64,000 nucleotides of DNA from Diphasiastrum complanatum (GCA_029204225.1 CM055095.1:23161654-23225653), one strand, 5' to 3'. Counted from the first letter of the stretch, positions 34,231 through 46,843 are shown. Numbers and translations: made by a program. Notes: generated by a model from the letters alone, not told the origin.

Positions 34231-35474
34231 ATGCATAAGTAAATTCTACATAGGTCGACAGTGTCTATCATTACTTTAGAGGATTGTAGATCATGTCACA
34301 AAGGGCAGTAGACCTGAGGACAGAATCGAGTTCCATTTGGGTTTGTTTCTGTGAGAATCTCAACAGGGGGAATCAGAGGACGAAACAATTCATGTCTGGA
34401 TACCCACTACACCCTTATCAAAGTGGATATTTTTCAACAGTGGTATCAGAGCCACGACAGACTCATAGGATCTGTTCCTTTCATTACACAATGTCGGAAC
34501 AGAGAATGCAGTATCAGTAGAGAAGCATCTCACCTATCTGTTAAGAGCTTTACCAAGATCTTTCCAGACAACCCAAACATTTCTTGCAAAGGATCCAGCA
34601 ATGACACTCAAAAAGGTAGTGATCGAGATTTGAGAAGAAGTCGAAGCCCGTGAGCACCTTGATCACAAGGACGTTTCTGATCAAGCTCTCTACGGCAACA
34701 GAGAGAAGCCAAAGAAGCAGTTCAAGCTTAAGAGGGAGTCAGACCGAAAGCAGGATCGAGACCAAAATTAGAGGGAGCCAACAAAGGCGGTTGGAAGAAC
34801 AAAGGAAAGCCTAAACAGCAAAATGGCGACAAGAAAACATGCGTGAGATGTAGACGCAAAGGACATACTGTCGATTTGTGCTGACTCAAGCCGAAGATTG
34901 AGTGTATTCATTGCCACAAGAAGGGTCATGCAGCCATGGATTGCTACCAGAACCCGAGGAACAAGCAGCCTCAAGGGAAACGGGAGAACAATAATAGTGT
35001 TTCCTACGTCGAAGAGACAGAAAGCTTGAAGATGGGTGAAGATAGGTCGAACAGTGAAAATTCGACAGCCTATCTATGTACAGACGTGTGTGCAGCCTCC
35101 AACCATGACTCTCATGGAAGCCGCAAGGTGCATGATGGCCTATTCGATGGCACCAAGAGTGCTATGGGCTGAAGCAGTAGTTACAGTTGCCTACATCCAG
35201 AACAGGATAGGCAAATCAAGTGTTCCTCACACGACACCACATGAACTATGGTGGGGTAGAAAACTCAATTTGACACATGTTTGGAATTTTGGCTGTGCAA
35301 ATTATGCACATATTCTTGATAAGCTTTGAAAGAAGCTCGACGAGAAGGTCGAATTAGGATACCTCGTCGGATATGACAACCATTCGTCCCAGCCCATATG
35401 GAAATCAAATTTTGGGGTTCGTTACTATTGAACAAATTGTATTTCAGAACATGGTATCTAATAATGGAGAACAA
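34231..35474 (+). pseudogene. Ty1/copia 5' end: LTR end, PBS, gag zinc knuckles, integrase piece
   Basis: A likely LTR end (..TTTTCAACA) is followed by the PBS, then gag-like sequence with two CCHC knuckles, CVRCRRKGHTVDLC and CIHCHKKGHAAMDC (about 34838-34945). From about 35100 an integrase C-terminal region follows (MEAARCMMAYSM, NRIGKSSVPHTTPHELWWGR), then DEKVELGYLVGYD. The protease and integrase core are deleted and the frames are broken. The fragment lies head to head with the minus-strand copia fragment. Confidence 0.75.
34442..34454 (+). other. Primer binding site (initiator tRNA-Met type)
   Basis: TGGTATCAGAGCC lies two or three bases after a CA-ended LTR boundary. It matches the 3' end of plant initiator tRNA-Met used by many copia elements. 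Confidence 0.75.
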
Positions 35475-35640
35475 TACTTTCCAAAACTCATCATTGTCAC
35501 TAATGATTATAGATGAAAATGTGGTTCATTGAGAATATCTTTAAAAATTCTGGTCAATTATTGTCTACAATTCTTATTGGTGGTAAAGCTTTCAATCCTA
35601 TAATGAGTTTTTTAAAAATTCAACATTTGACTGGGCAATA

Positions 35641-35745
35641 CAAAGTTCATAGCTGAACTTTCAATTCCTAACTAAATCAGTATAATTATCCAATTTTCAC
35701 AAAGCTCATAGCTGAACTTTCAATTCTTAACTGAATCAGTATAAT
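35641..35745. repeat. Two-copy tandem repeat, about 59-bp unit
   Basis: CAAAGYTCATAGCTGAACTT and its following 25 bases occur at about 35641 and 35700 with few differences. Confidence 0.8.
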
Positions 35746-36234
35746 CCTATTTTCCTCTTACGCTCTCTAACATGCCAGGCTATGCTACAGCTTGTTATGA
35801 GAAGGCCAATGACTTAAACTTACATTCACAAAATGCTAAGTAAGTTATTTATTTCCTACTAGTAACAACAGGATGAATTGCATAAGAAGAAACAACCTGC
35901 TTGTATTATAGATGAATATTCCCAAAGTCACCCAACATCAGGACACTAAAAATGGATGCGTAACCTTCTGTAAAAGGAGGAGACTCTGGCAGTTCATTTA
36001 TTGATTTCAATTGCACCGCATGAAAAGAGCAAAATACAGTACTTCGCCATGGAATATGCGTATTACATGACTCCAGCTGAAGAACTCAGTACAAAAATGC
36101 TCATAGTCTATAACAAAAAATAATAAACATTATATGGAACTACGTATTTTATGATATAAACTTATACAACAAAATGTAATACATATTAGATGGAACTACG
36201 TTACTGATTCTGATTTCTTTTTGGTAGAGTGACT
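35746..36234. other. 3' flank of the terpene synthase gene
   Basis: No exon. On the minus strand a possible polyadenylation signal (AATAAA) lies at about 35997-36002, about 235 bp past the stop codon. Confidence 0.45.
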
Positions 36235-39009
36235 TTACTTGTAGCGAATACTATTCTTATGAAACTCATGTGTACCAGAAATCAAATCCCTGCATGTTCG
36301 AATGTATAGATTGATTACATGTCGATGCTTAGGTTCAGCTATCTTCAACAATTCTTTGGCTGCAAGATCCACTTCTTCGCATTTCCCGTATAAAATTTTG
36401 GTGACAATCAAAGCTGCTTCTTTGGGTGAACATTGGTTATAGTGGCTGACCAGAAAGACCATGTTCTGTGTATTACCAAGTTCTAGGCATTCCTGCAATC
36501 ACATGCATGGTCAGGTTACCACGAGCCCATAAGAGTATACAGATTATAGTCTTGAAATCGATACATTTACATGAGAACGTTTGAATGTCTCTGTGATCAG
36601 CAAATTCACAGATTGCACATACAATTAATACTAAGAGTAATTTTGTTTTCTAGTGTGAATATGTACCTTTTTGTAAGACCATATATCATTGTGCAAGATG
36701 GCAAAATCATTAGCTGCATTCACCAACCTTTGCATTTCTGGACTACACCGAATCTCTTCAGCCAAAGTCACACCCTCAATTATGTCAATTAGTGCCTGAA
36801 ACGATACCGTGTAAGCTTTCCTTAAAAGTTTTTCGAAGAAAATCCATTTGTCAGTCCCCTCCACAAAATTGATCTACCCCATTCATAATCAGAAAATTTG
36901 CAAGACTTTTATGACCCGTAAAGATTGTTTACCATTGTTAGGTATCATAAGTGATCGGGTAAAACACAGCAATATAGTAGATTCCTCCAAACAAAATCAA
37001 GATCGTCTTTGGGTGAGACAAATAAATTGTCTGTTTGATTTTGTGGATTTTGAGGTTAGATTTCTCCCTAATGAGCTTCCACCTGAACTTTTCAATTCAA
37101 CCTTACCAGCAATTTTTTTTTTCTTAAGATATACAAGCTGTAAAACAAAATATTCATGGAATTTACATACACAAATTTGTCAGATAAAAAATTATGCAAA
37201 AGCTATTCTCAGGTGTTACCAGAAAATATGACACTGCTCCAGTTTGCCGACGTACAGTAACATATTCTTCCATAGAAGGGATGACATTAGCTTGTCTATT
37301 GTGCATCTCAAAAAGACTTGATAAAAGGAATTCTTGAAAATGGTAAGCTGCTCGGAGGCTTGACTGTCCTCGCGTTAGTGAAATTAGTTCGGTCCAGTGA
37401 TCACGATAAGCCCGAGCTATTGGAGTCAATTCTACGGTTGACACTGCCAGAAAACCATCCAAGTATGTGAGCTTGTTAGTTCGGAATCGGATAATTAACT
37501 GACACTCTAAAGAAAGTAAATACATTATTCTCTGATCAGGATTTTCGACAATAATTAACCGAGTTAACACCTACTGCACAGAAGCCAATTGAGCATTTTA
37601 CTTACTCGTAGCATGCTGCAGGATCTCTTTTTCCTTAATAAAGTTCAGGAAGACTCTACGTTTGTCGCTTGGAAGCTTCTCCAGGAACTCCACAAGTTGC
37701 TGTGATAGTAAGTTACTGTCAGGAAAGCTTAGCTTCATAATCAAATGCACGTCAATGACAAGAGAGATACACTTCTTCCAGTTCTCGTCCATTTCAGTGA
37801 TTTTAAAGTCATCAAACGTGTCATCCATCGTCCATATAAGCACCATGATCTTGCAAGCGAGAGACAATCCTATTTCCGTGGCATCCGGATAGACCAAAGT
37901 TGCGAGCATTGGACAATAAGTAAACCTTGCAAGCTTTTCAGGACTGAACATTGTTTGAACTGCATGATCGAGCAGCCATGTGTTGGCGTCTTTGCATGCT
38001 TTTTCTGCCAGAGGATGAAGTCGCGCTGGATATGGAGGAGTGAACTCTGGTACCTCGAAAGCTTCATCACACTGCCACAATTTAAAGTTAATAATGCGAC
38101 AAGATAATGAAATTTAAGACCGCTTAATTTTTGTTTCTCTTGCATGCCTGCATGTTCATCAAGCTAACCAGTTCATTATACAAACAAAAGTAGGACGTTA
38201 CACTACTAGACACCTTCAATCAATTTGCACACGATTAGGCCACTTCACATGCAACCCATCGACCCATTAATCTTAACGTCGTCCCTTACTTCGAGCACAC
38301 CACTCACTCTCAAAAATTCGCTTGACATCTCACTACCCATTTCCCATGCATTTCAATCGTTTTTACGTGTGAACCAATATACCAACTGCCATTAACGTGC
38401 CATAACAGGTCTATTATTCAAATATCCCTCTCCCAGATTTTGCATAACCTGGAACTCTGGACGAGTTGGAATAGTCAGGACAACTTGGAATGGGACTCGT
38501 TCTCTCCCACCTGATCATGAGGATAGGAGAGGGAGGTCATTACAAAGGCCGATCCATGGTTAGAGCTGAACCAGATTTTGCATAACTTTTGAAGTTTGAA
38601 CAAGTAGGATGGCTTGGAATGTGACCCGTTGTCCCACCTGAGGAGAGCTCAGATGACACATGAGAGAGAGAGAGAGAGAGATGGTTCAGAAGGCTGACCC
38701 ATGGTTATAGAGAGTGCCCTGGGCATGTGTCACTCTCCATGACCCATGTGAATGCACACCTTTGACCCGTTCAAGAACGGGATGGGAGACACCTGAAGAC
38801 CTATCAGTGCTAGCACTTTCACAAGGGAGAAATACTCTTCCCATTCCATCTATTCTACATCCTTTTGCTACCCAGCATTCTTGGCATAATGCATTTTAAA
38901 TGCTTTCCTCAACATTTGCGGTAATGTAACTCATTACACAAAGCGCAGTCACTTGCATTTTATGTACCTTGAATTGGCAAGTTTCAGGATATAGTTTCAC
39001 CATCGCCAT
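36235..39009 (-). CDS. Microbial-type terpene synthase-like (MTPSL), five exons
   Basis: Exons 39009-38968, 38071-37606, 37443-37220, 36795-36667 and 36492-36235 total 1119 nt, giving 372 aa in one frame with GT/AG borders. The product is a class I terpene cyclase that ionises a prenyl diphosphate such as farnesyl diphosphate. The Asp-rich metal motif DDTFDD is at residues 97-102. The second metal motif NDIWSYKKE (280-288, N/D281, S284, E288) spans the exon 4/5 junction, which supports that junction. Length and single alpha-domain layout fit MTPSLs rather than typical plant TPSs of 550 aa or more. No transit peptide is evident (MAMVKLYPETCQFK start), which suggests a cytosolic enzyme. The product cannot be predicted. 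No defects are seen. Confidence 0.92.
38433..38720. repeat. Imperfect tandem duplication inside MTPSL intron 1
   Basis: Two copies of about 140 bp begin CCAGATTTTGCATAAC, at about 38433 and 38573. Each continues through a GACYCGTT..CCCACCTGA block to CCATGGTTA. The second copy has gained a (GA)n run at 38662-38682. Confidence 0.75.
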
Positions 39010-39592
39010 TTTTCTGCTGCATATCAAGCAATACGATATATAACAGTTAGAAATAATAACCACGTAGTTAATAAATGCTACACTTTCCAATAGAAGAGCA
39101 CTGCTCCTCAATAACTTCAAATAAGTAAACTACCCATGATCCATCGTATTATCACCTTTTATCTTATTAAGCTAAATTTTATTCCTCTTTACAAACGAAG
39201 AAACGTTCTGGATACGTATCGAAGCTATGTCGAAACTGTTGTACTGGAAATTTAGCAGTTTTGTTCATGTTGTTCTAAACAATAGCTATTATATAGCACC
39301 ATTTCTCTGCCTCATATCAAGCAATAAGCTATATATGACATAACAGTTCTGGTATCAGCTCAGGTACTCAATAGCTACACTTTCCCATAGAAGAGCACTG
39401 CTCCTCGATAACTTCAAATAGCATCATATTGTTACCCTCTATCTTATCAAGGAAAATTTTAGTCCTCTTAACAAACAAAGAAGCGTCCTGTATACTACGT
39501 ATAAAACTAATCGAAGATATGTCGAAACTGTTGTTCCGGGAATATAACCATAACCAGTTTTGTTTATGTTATTCTAAACAATATATAGCACC
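39010..39592 (-). promoter_or_regulatory. Tandemly duplicated 5' flank/promoter of the MTPSL gene
   Basis: About 290 bp directly upstream of the start codon is repeated once. Landmarks CATATCAAGCAATA (about 39017 and 39312), AGAAGAGCACTGCTCCTC (about 39091 and 39387) and TGTCGAAACTGTTGT (about 39228 and 39519) recur in the same order. Each copy ends with a minus-strand TATATA-like box (about 39290 and 39585). Transcription probably starts near 39260, giving a leader of about 250 nt, with a second possible promoter one unit upstream. Confidence 0.7.
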
Positions 39593-41860
39593 ACAAGCGA
39601 GATATTATACACCAAAACGCTCAATTGAGTATGCCCATGTGCAAGCTCATGATGAGCTTGACAAGCTGGCAGTTATCCAAACCACCATTGCCACAGCACT
39701 GGTGGTGATCCACAGATGTAAGGGTGGGCATTGATAGCATTTAAAAAAAAAAAAAAAGGTGATATCATTGCCCTCTAAAATGGAGATGGGCAGTGCACCA
39801 TGGCAGTGGTGGTGGTGCATGGCAGTAGGTATTCTTGTACCCATCCAAGGTGGAGCTATGGCACATTGGGAAGCTTTAAAAAGTCTAAGCCTAAAGGCTA
39901 GCTGCACTTCAATAAGCAGCAGCTAAAAAAGCCATGAACAACTAAGAGATGCATGTGGAAGTGAGTCAGGTCACATAGCCTTGCATTGCTTAAATCATAC
40001 TCATTACTTTATTGATTGATGGTGGCATATTGGGGTCACGGTTATCATGTGAGTGGATGTTTGGAAATAAGTGTTTTTTCATGTGATGTTTTGGGTCATT
40101 TCTTTTGGCAAGTAGGTTTGGAGTGAATGATGATGTGATTATTTATTTAGCATCAAAATGATTGACTCATATGGGTTTACCTAAGGTGTGAAAGTTAATT
40201 GGTCTTCATTTGTAATTACAAATATTGTATATTGTAATCGAGGAAATCATGAACATACATGTAGATAAAGAACACTATTCTATTTTTATTTTAAATTTAT
40301 AAAAAAAAAAAAGATAATCAACCGTTTTCAAAATATCTTTCTTTCTAAAACAATTAATAACACCATTGCGTATCAACCGAGTAATGTTGCCGATTATCCA
40401 AAAAAGATTCTTGTTAAAATTTGACACTTTCCAGTCTATGTTAAAAATATACACAGTATTTTTTATCCAAAAAATAAAAAACATATAATCTATAAATAAT
40501 TCAAACTGTGTATGAAATTGTGAGTAAATAATTTATTTAACATGCAATAATACAAAACCAAAATTTCAATATAAATTTAAACAATTATAAAACTAAAAAC
40601 TCACAAAAATCTACATAAATTCAAACTTTTAATGCTAAGCAATCACAACCCTACATATAATGGAACATCCATTTCATATTAATTCAAGTGAACATAGAAT
40701 TGTAAAATATATTTGTCTTTTCACAGTCTTATTCTAGTCAATTTAAAAACTATCTTTCAGTTTGATGAATTTAAAACAATCATTATAGAAACAAATAAAA
40801 GATATGTTTAGAAAATAATAAAACATTTAATATTTATTTCATTAGAATTTTAACATAGTTAAATCTCTATCAAATATATTTTCCTAATTTAAATTCATTT
40901 GCAGTCATTTCAAGACTTCTTTTTTTGAATTTATAATTTCCATTATTACAATATAAACAAACTAAAATTATACTAATAGAAAAACAATATTATTTTAGTA
41001 AAATTTTATAAAATCTCATACAAATAAAAGTTTAAATACCATCATCCCACAAATACACTCAAGATAAATACAATTGAAATTTTAAACATCTCAAATTATA
41101 AATCCAAAACGTTTATACATCCATAATCTCCTCATCAATATGAGTTGGTGGCAGCTGACCATTCCCATACATCACCACCAACAACCTCTTCATCAAGATT
41201 GGAGATCAGCAAAATCTCTAGGCTCGTCTTTAAAAGGAGGTTGTGGCTCTGAAGATGCCACCTGAACGTTTTCTTGTCCTGGCCGAAAGATACACCCACT
41301 TCATCATCAGCATTTGGCAGATCATCAATGGAAACAACTCGTTGCACAATAAATGCCGATTGCACAAAATCTTTCTCCACAGCACTACAGTTTCATTCTT
41401 TTTTCAGAACACGGTAGTGGTGCATGTACCAGAACAAAGGTCTAGAATCCAATTATTTTCATATGAAAATAAATCAATAAGTTCATTAATTAGCCTCTAT
41501 GGCTTCTGGTAGGGATTCACCACGGCACGAGAAACATCTGTAAAGCGTAGCTTTCGGGTAACGGTTGGGAACGGGAACACATTGGAGATATTTCTCTTGT
41601 GACAATGTTGTGCGACTCACAATGAAAAATAGCCTACCGACATCATCTCAAAGGCGCTTAATAAGCGCTCCCCAGGTGTAGTTTACCAACATTTGTTTTG
41701 TGCTTGTAAACAAAAAATAGAGTAAACGTAAAATAATAAATCAGCACAAAGTATAATGTAAACTAGTTACTTCAGATTGCATTGTATTCCAGATGAGAAG
41801 AAAATTGAGAGTATTGTATTGTTCTTATGCGGCAAGGTGGCATCGTGGTGGTAGGATTTG
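39593..41860. other. Intergenic, mostly very AT-rich
   Basis: Apart from a repeated TGGTGGTG/CACCAC section near 39680-39820, no structure is evident. 40250-41110 is extremely AT-rich. No exon series, tRNA or rRNA is seen. Confidence 0.5.
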
Positions 41861-42810
41861 TTGATGAAGCCCACTACCTGGGATGCTTTTGTGGAAGTCT
41901 TTAAAAAAGCTTTTGTAATAGATGATGACCTCGATTACGACCAAAAATTTGTGAATTGCAAAATGGGTAGTAAGAGCCTGGACTCTTATATCCAGGAATT
42001 TATGGACCTCTAGAATAGAGTGCCATCATTCGATGCGAAGTTGGCTTTATGATAGTTCTGCCTAGGCTTGTCTGCCGACTATCAGAACAAATGCAGGAAG
42101 AATGTGCTTCAATGCCTCGAGAATGCTTTTCAGATCCAGGAAGCAACTTCAACAGATTCCAACCACTTTAAAAACCAAGAAGAGGAAGAAGTGCAGTCCA
42201 AACCGAGCGGGAAAATATTTTGAAAATCAACATAGTGGTTGATTGGCCGATTCCACAAATTTTGAGGCAAGTTAAATCATTTTTTGGATTTATGGTTTTC
42301 TTTAGGAGATTTATTGAGGACTATGCTAGGGTAGTAACTCCACTTAATAATCTGACAAAGGGGATTGTTAATAAAAAGAAAAAGAGGAATCAACCTAGTC
42401 CATTTGTTGTATGGAACGAGGAATTGAATTGGTGTTTTGAGAAACTTAAAACCCTGATTATTTTAGCTCCCATGTTACAAACTGCAAATCCAGATTTGTC
42501 TTACATCGTGAGAACTAATGCAAGTGATATTGCAATTGGAGCGGTTCTTCTACGAATGGATAGGCCACTAGCGTTTGAAAGCAAAAAATTCGTTGGTCCT
42601 CAATTGTGTTATACTATGCAGGAAAAGGAATTGTTTACAATTATCCATGCACTTAAGACCTGAAGACACTACTTGTATGGTAGTAAGATTATAGTGTACA
42701 CGAATCACCAGCCTCTTAAGTATTTTTGCAATCAGCATGATCTTCGGGGGAGGAAAGCTCGATGGGCTAAATTGATGCAAAAAGTCGATCATGAAGTCCA
42801 TTTGTTGGCT
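41861..42810 (+). pseudogene. Ty3/gypsy fragment: gag piece joined to RT/RNase H
   Basis: 41861-42210 encodes a gag-like segment (SKSLDSYIQEFMDL, LGLSADYQNKCRKN) with stops. From 42220 it runs straight into the RT thumb and RNase H region: QVKSFFGFMVFFRRFIEDYA, SYIVRTNASDIAIGAVLL, DRPLAFESKKF, TNHQPLKYF and DLRGRKARWAKLMQKVDHEV. The protease and RT catalytic core are missing, so this is an internally deleted copy. It breaks off near 42805, where an LTR-like sequence begins. Confidence 0.75.
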
Positions 42811-42813
42811 GAT

Positions 42814-43515
42814 TGTGACGATCTTGCCCTTCCCTCCTTTGTGTGTGGTTGTGGTTCGTAGAGTGGATTAAATTTTTTGCTTTCCTAGAGTGGACTAGTT
42901 TTCATTTCTTGTTTGTGGATTAATGTAGAAATCAGCATTCAGGTAAATTAAAATAGATTGGGTTTGTGGTAGTTCTTGCATATCTCCTTACAGCCCTGTT
43001 CTTGATATTTTTGGGATGTCCAAAAATCAAAAGACTGGTTGGTTTCTTGATTCTTGGACTTCTAAAATGCTGTAGATTAGTTTCTTGTTTCTTGTTTTCT
43101 GGATTTATGCAAGTTTAGTAGTGTTTAGGATCTGATTCCAGTTCATTTTCGAAGCATTAGAGTAGGATTTCAGTCACTGTTCAACGGTTTTGAATGCTAA
43201 TCTGATGGTTGAACATTTTGGCATGCATGCTTGATTGATTGTGGTCATTTATGCATGTTCTCTAGTGCAAGAGTGACAAATTTGAGTGTCTTTTGACATG
43301 CAGGACAATACTACAATAATCAATCCACTCTATCTGGTTTGGGCATTGTAATAACAAGAACATATCTAATGAATGCCTACAAAGCCTGATAACAAGCAGA
43401 ACCAACCTTGAAACTATTTTGGAATAAGACGAAAGAACCGGAACAAAAACACGAGAAAGAAACGAAAAGCCCAACAGATTTCGAAGTAGAGAATCAGTAA
43501 ACATTTGGCCCATTG
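42814..43515 (+). mobile_element. LTR/leader-like segment of a gypsy element
   Basis: It starts TGTGACGATCTTGCCC, a typical start of plant gypsy LTRs. The whole of about 700 bp is repeated in inverted orientation at 52981-53677 with high similarity throughout. The exact LTR end is unclear because no second direct copy exists in the window. It may include leader sequence. Confidence 0.6.
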
Positions 43516-44760
43516 TCGCTTGCCCACTCACATTCTGAAACGATCAATGTTGCAACACTACCCCTGATCAGATCCATCCAAGAAACGTACCACATTTCAA
43601 GATTTGTTCACAACTTAAAATGACCTGCAACCACCCTCCACACGTCTTACATACATTCTCAGATCTTTTAACCTCCTCCTCTACACAGAGTTCACCCATC
43701 GTTTGCACATCCTTTGCATCCAAACTCAGCTAAGACATTCGCGTCCCATCTCAGCCGAGTCATTCGCGTCCCAACTCAGCTGAGTCCTTCGCATTCCAAC
43801 TCAGTCGAGGCATTCGCATCCCATCTCAGCCGAGTCGCGTCTCCATTACCATCTCGACCAATGTAGGTGCTTACCAGAAAAACCAAAAAACAGTCAGATC
43901 TCACCCATGTCTGCACTTGAACTCTCAACTGGTGACTTCTGTCAGATCTCGACCAAACCAATTCAATCAAATCTCGATTGAAGCGTCTCTAGTTCCAATC
44001 TCACCCGAGCATTCTTTTGAAATCTCAGTAGTTCCACTCCAGTACGCTCTCGACTGAGGTTGAGGATTCCGTCAGGTTTCTAAACCCATCATATGTCGAC
44101 CAAATAACCAATGTCCAATCTCATCTGGATCTCGACCGATGCCTTCTCAGAGATCTCAACCGACGACTTCTGTCAAAACTCGACCGGTGACTTTTGTCAG
44201 ATCTCGACCAGCGACTTCTGTCAAATCTCTACTGGAGACTTCAGTCAGATCTCGACCGAAGACCTTGTGTCAGATCTCGACCGAAGATTTCCTTCACCAT
44301 CTCGACTGGACCGGATCAAGACAAACCACATAACTTTTGAGATTTTTTCTAGTCCTTTTCGCGTTTTCTTCGTGCTTTATCTGAGTTTTTTTTGTGTATT
44401 TTCGTTCGTATATTTTTGTGTTTTTTCTAAGCTTTTTCATATTTTGTTCGCATTTTTTTCGACCTTTTTTGTGTTTTCTTTGAGCTTTTTCGTGTTTCTT
44501 CGAGTTTTTTCGTGTTTTTTTCTAATTTTTTTCATATTTTTTTCGCATTTTTATTGTGTTTTTTTTTAGCGTTCAAATCTCGACCGGAGCTCTCCGGTCA
44601 GATCACACCAGTCAGATCTCAATTGGAATATTTCATTCGAATCTCGACCGAAGACTTCTGTCAGATCTCAACCGGAGGCTTTGCGTCAGATCTCAACCGA
44701 AGGACTTGATCAAATTTCGACCAAGGCAATTCGATCAATTCTCGACCGAATAAAAAAAAA
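43516..44760. repeat. Minisatellites in the leader of a gag-only element
   Basis: At 43735-43845 a unit of about 27-30 bp (ATTCGCRTCCCATCTCAGCCGAGTC) recurs four times. From about 43920 to 44330, and again at 44575-44760, a 20-30-bp unit (GTCAGATCTCGACCGAAGACTT) recurs more than ten times in direct orientation. The frames read as Arg/Ser/Thr-rich repeats and are not genes. Confidence 0.8.
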
Positions 44761-45480
44761 TTGCAATTTCGAACGCACCACTATCTCCCCATAGTCTTAT
44801 AATCTGGTGCAAGAAATAAAAAAACAAAAAAATAAAAAAAAATTCGATACCACTTTTTTTGTGCCTCCATTTTCGCATTTTCTTCTTGTCTTTTTGAGAT
44901 CGTTTCTAGTTTTTTTTGCCACTGTATCTTTTTCGCGACTTCGTTCTTTTTCGAGTTTTCTTCGACTTTTTTTTTATCAAGTTTTCTTCGCGACTTCGTT
45001 TTTTTTTTAGCCTTTCTCGTTTTTTTTCAAGTCTTTTTTCGAGAATTTTCAAGTTTTTGTCGTGAATTTTTTCTAAATTGTTTTCTAGAATTTTTCGCGA
45101 ATATTTTTGTGTTTTTTCTATATTTTTTTCTAGATTTTTCTTTAGAATTTTCAAGTTGTTTTCGAGATTTTTCTCGTGTTTTTTGAGTGTTTTCTAGAAC
45201 TTTTTTCGATTGTCTTTGTGTTTTTCGAGTTCTTTTGTAGATTTTTTTTGTGTTTTTTCAAAATTTTTGTCTAGCTTTTTTTAGTATTTTTTTGAGAATT
45301 TTTTCGTGTCTTTTTGAAAAAATTTCGAGATATTTTTTGTGTCTTTTCGAGATTTTTTCGCATTTTTTTCGAGCAAAAAAACACCAAAAAATCCAAAAAA
45401 CCCAAAAATCCCTAAAAAAAATCCAAACCCACCAAAAAAATCCTAAACTATCCAAAACACCCTAAAAAATCCAAAAATAC
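44331..45480. repeat. Low-complexity T-rich tract with CGAG/CGTG words
   Basis: About 1.05 kb of repeated TTTTTTCGAG / TTTTTTCGTG-type words, followed by about 100 bp of the complementary A/C-rich style (CCAAAAAA). Translations are Phe/Ser- or Lys-rich artefacts. The minisatellite at 44575-44760 interrupts it. Confidence 0.8.
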
Positions 45481-45522
45481 CAGAAACTCATATCCAATAC
45501 CAAACAGACACAATAGTAACCA

Positions 45523-46843
45523 ATGGACCATCATACAGATTCTGAAATCCTAGCAGATTATCCATACGAGATCAGTTCCCCTACAACTGAACAAATCAGA
45601 CATCATAGGTTCGACCGAATGCAGTCCTAACTCCACGAGCCATCCACAAACCCTTTCGAGAGACAAGAACCTGATAGGGCCGAGTCCTCACGAGCCAGAA
45701 CCCATGTTCATGGTGTTGAAACATCACATGCCAGAACAAACCTGAATGGAACTTCTATCACTCATGATACTCATCATGAGAAAAGAACACCCAAGTTAGA
45801 TCTACCAAAATTTGACAATAGTTCGGACCCTCAAAGATTTTTGCAAATCTTTGAGAATGCATGTGATGTGTATGGTGAAACATCTCCCGATGCTATGGTC
45901 CAACTGTTGGATGACCATGATCGCTAAAGCACGTGACTTGTTTTTTAACCTCGATCATGAAGATAAGACAAACTGGTCAATTTTGAAAGAGTCTTTTATC
46001 AAGTGCCTTAGGCCCTTTCGTTTGATAGAGAGCCCTTTTGTCAAATTGAGTAACATAAAGATGGAAAAAGATGAACGTGTATGAGACTATATCGAGCATT
46101 TCAAACACCTCAAAAGTCAAGTACAAGAACATCTCTCTGAACGGATGCTCATTATCTAGTTTTTAGTTTGCCTTCCAAGATGGATTAGACGCGAGCTTAA
46201 ATCCAATGATGAATATATGAGCCTAAAGTTAGCTATGTCTAATGCCATCAAAGAAGAAGACGAGGGATCAGATGTTGACGAATCTAGAGAAAGGAGAGCA
46301 CCATGTGCTCATGTCCATGAGTCGAAACAGATCGAGGACACCTGAAATCAGACTTGGAGATCCAAGTTGGAGTTGCTTAACACGCAACATCAGCTACAAA
46401 TGGAGAAACTCACCAATGAGTTTCAAACTACCCTGAAGTCTATTCTAAGCAGTATGTCTGGTTAGCCAAACTCTGCATAGATATTGTATAGATGAAAACC
46501 CATATTGTGCTCACACTGTCGGGCTACGCATCTTGTTGATGCTTGTCCTTCATATCAGCCTATCCAAACACATGCCATCCAACGATATGAAGAACAACCG
46601 TCACAATCTGGACATTCCTTGACTCATCATGAATATCCACCAGAAAATCCAGAACCATTAGCCATACAATATGGCTATGCCGTTATAAAAGGGCCATTGA
46701 ACAACAGATGTTTCATCTGTGGTGAAACTAGCCATTTCATGGTTGATTGCCCAGTCAAGATCAAGTACCACGTCGAGTGTCCCGACTGTGTAAGAAAACA
46801 TAGTTTCAAAGACTGCCCAAATTCCCTAAAAAATATATGCTAG
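45523..46843 (+). pseudogene. LTR-retrotransposon gag remnant (gag-only, possibly TR-GAG)
   Basis: From ATG 45523 the frame includes a stop near 45627, KLDLPKFDNSSDPQRFLQIF (about 45793-45852) and, after a frameshift near 45910, KTNWSILKESFIKCLRPF and VRDYIEHFK-like gag sequence with stops. Zinc-binding segments CSHCRATHLVDAC (about 46502) and CFICGETSHFMVDC (46708-46749, a CCHC knuckle) lie near the C-terminus, which ends at 46843. No protease, RT or integrase follows, so the element is gag-only or 3'-truncated. Confidence 0.7.

Noticed and set aside
43735-44330. CRISPR-like short direct repeats
   Set aside because: Units are contiguous and degenerate without unique spacers; these are minisatellites in a eukaryotic retroelement leader.
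44807-45465. Phe-rich and Lys-rich open frames
   Set aside because: Artefacts of the T-rich low-complexity tract.
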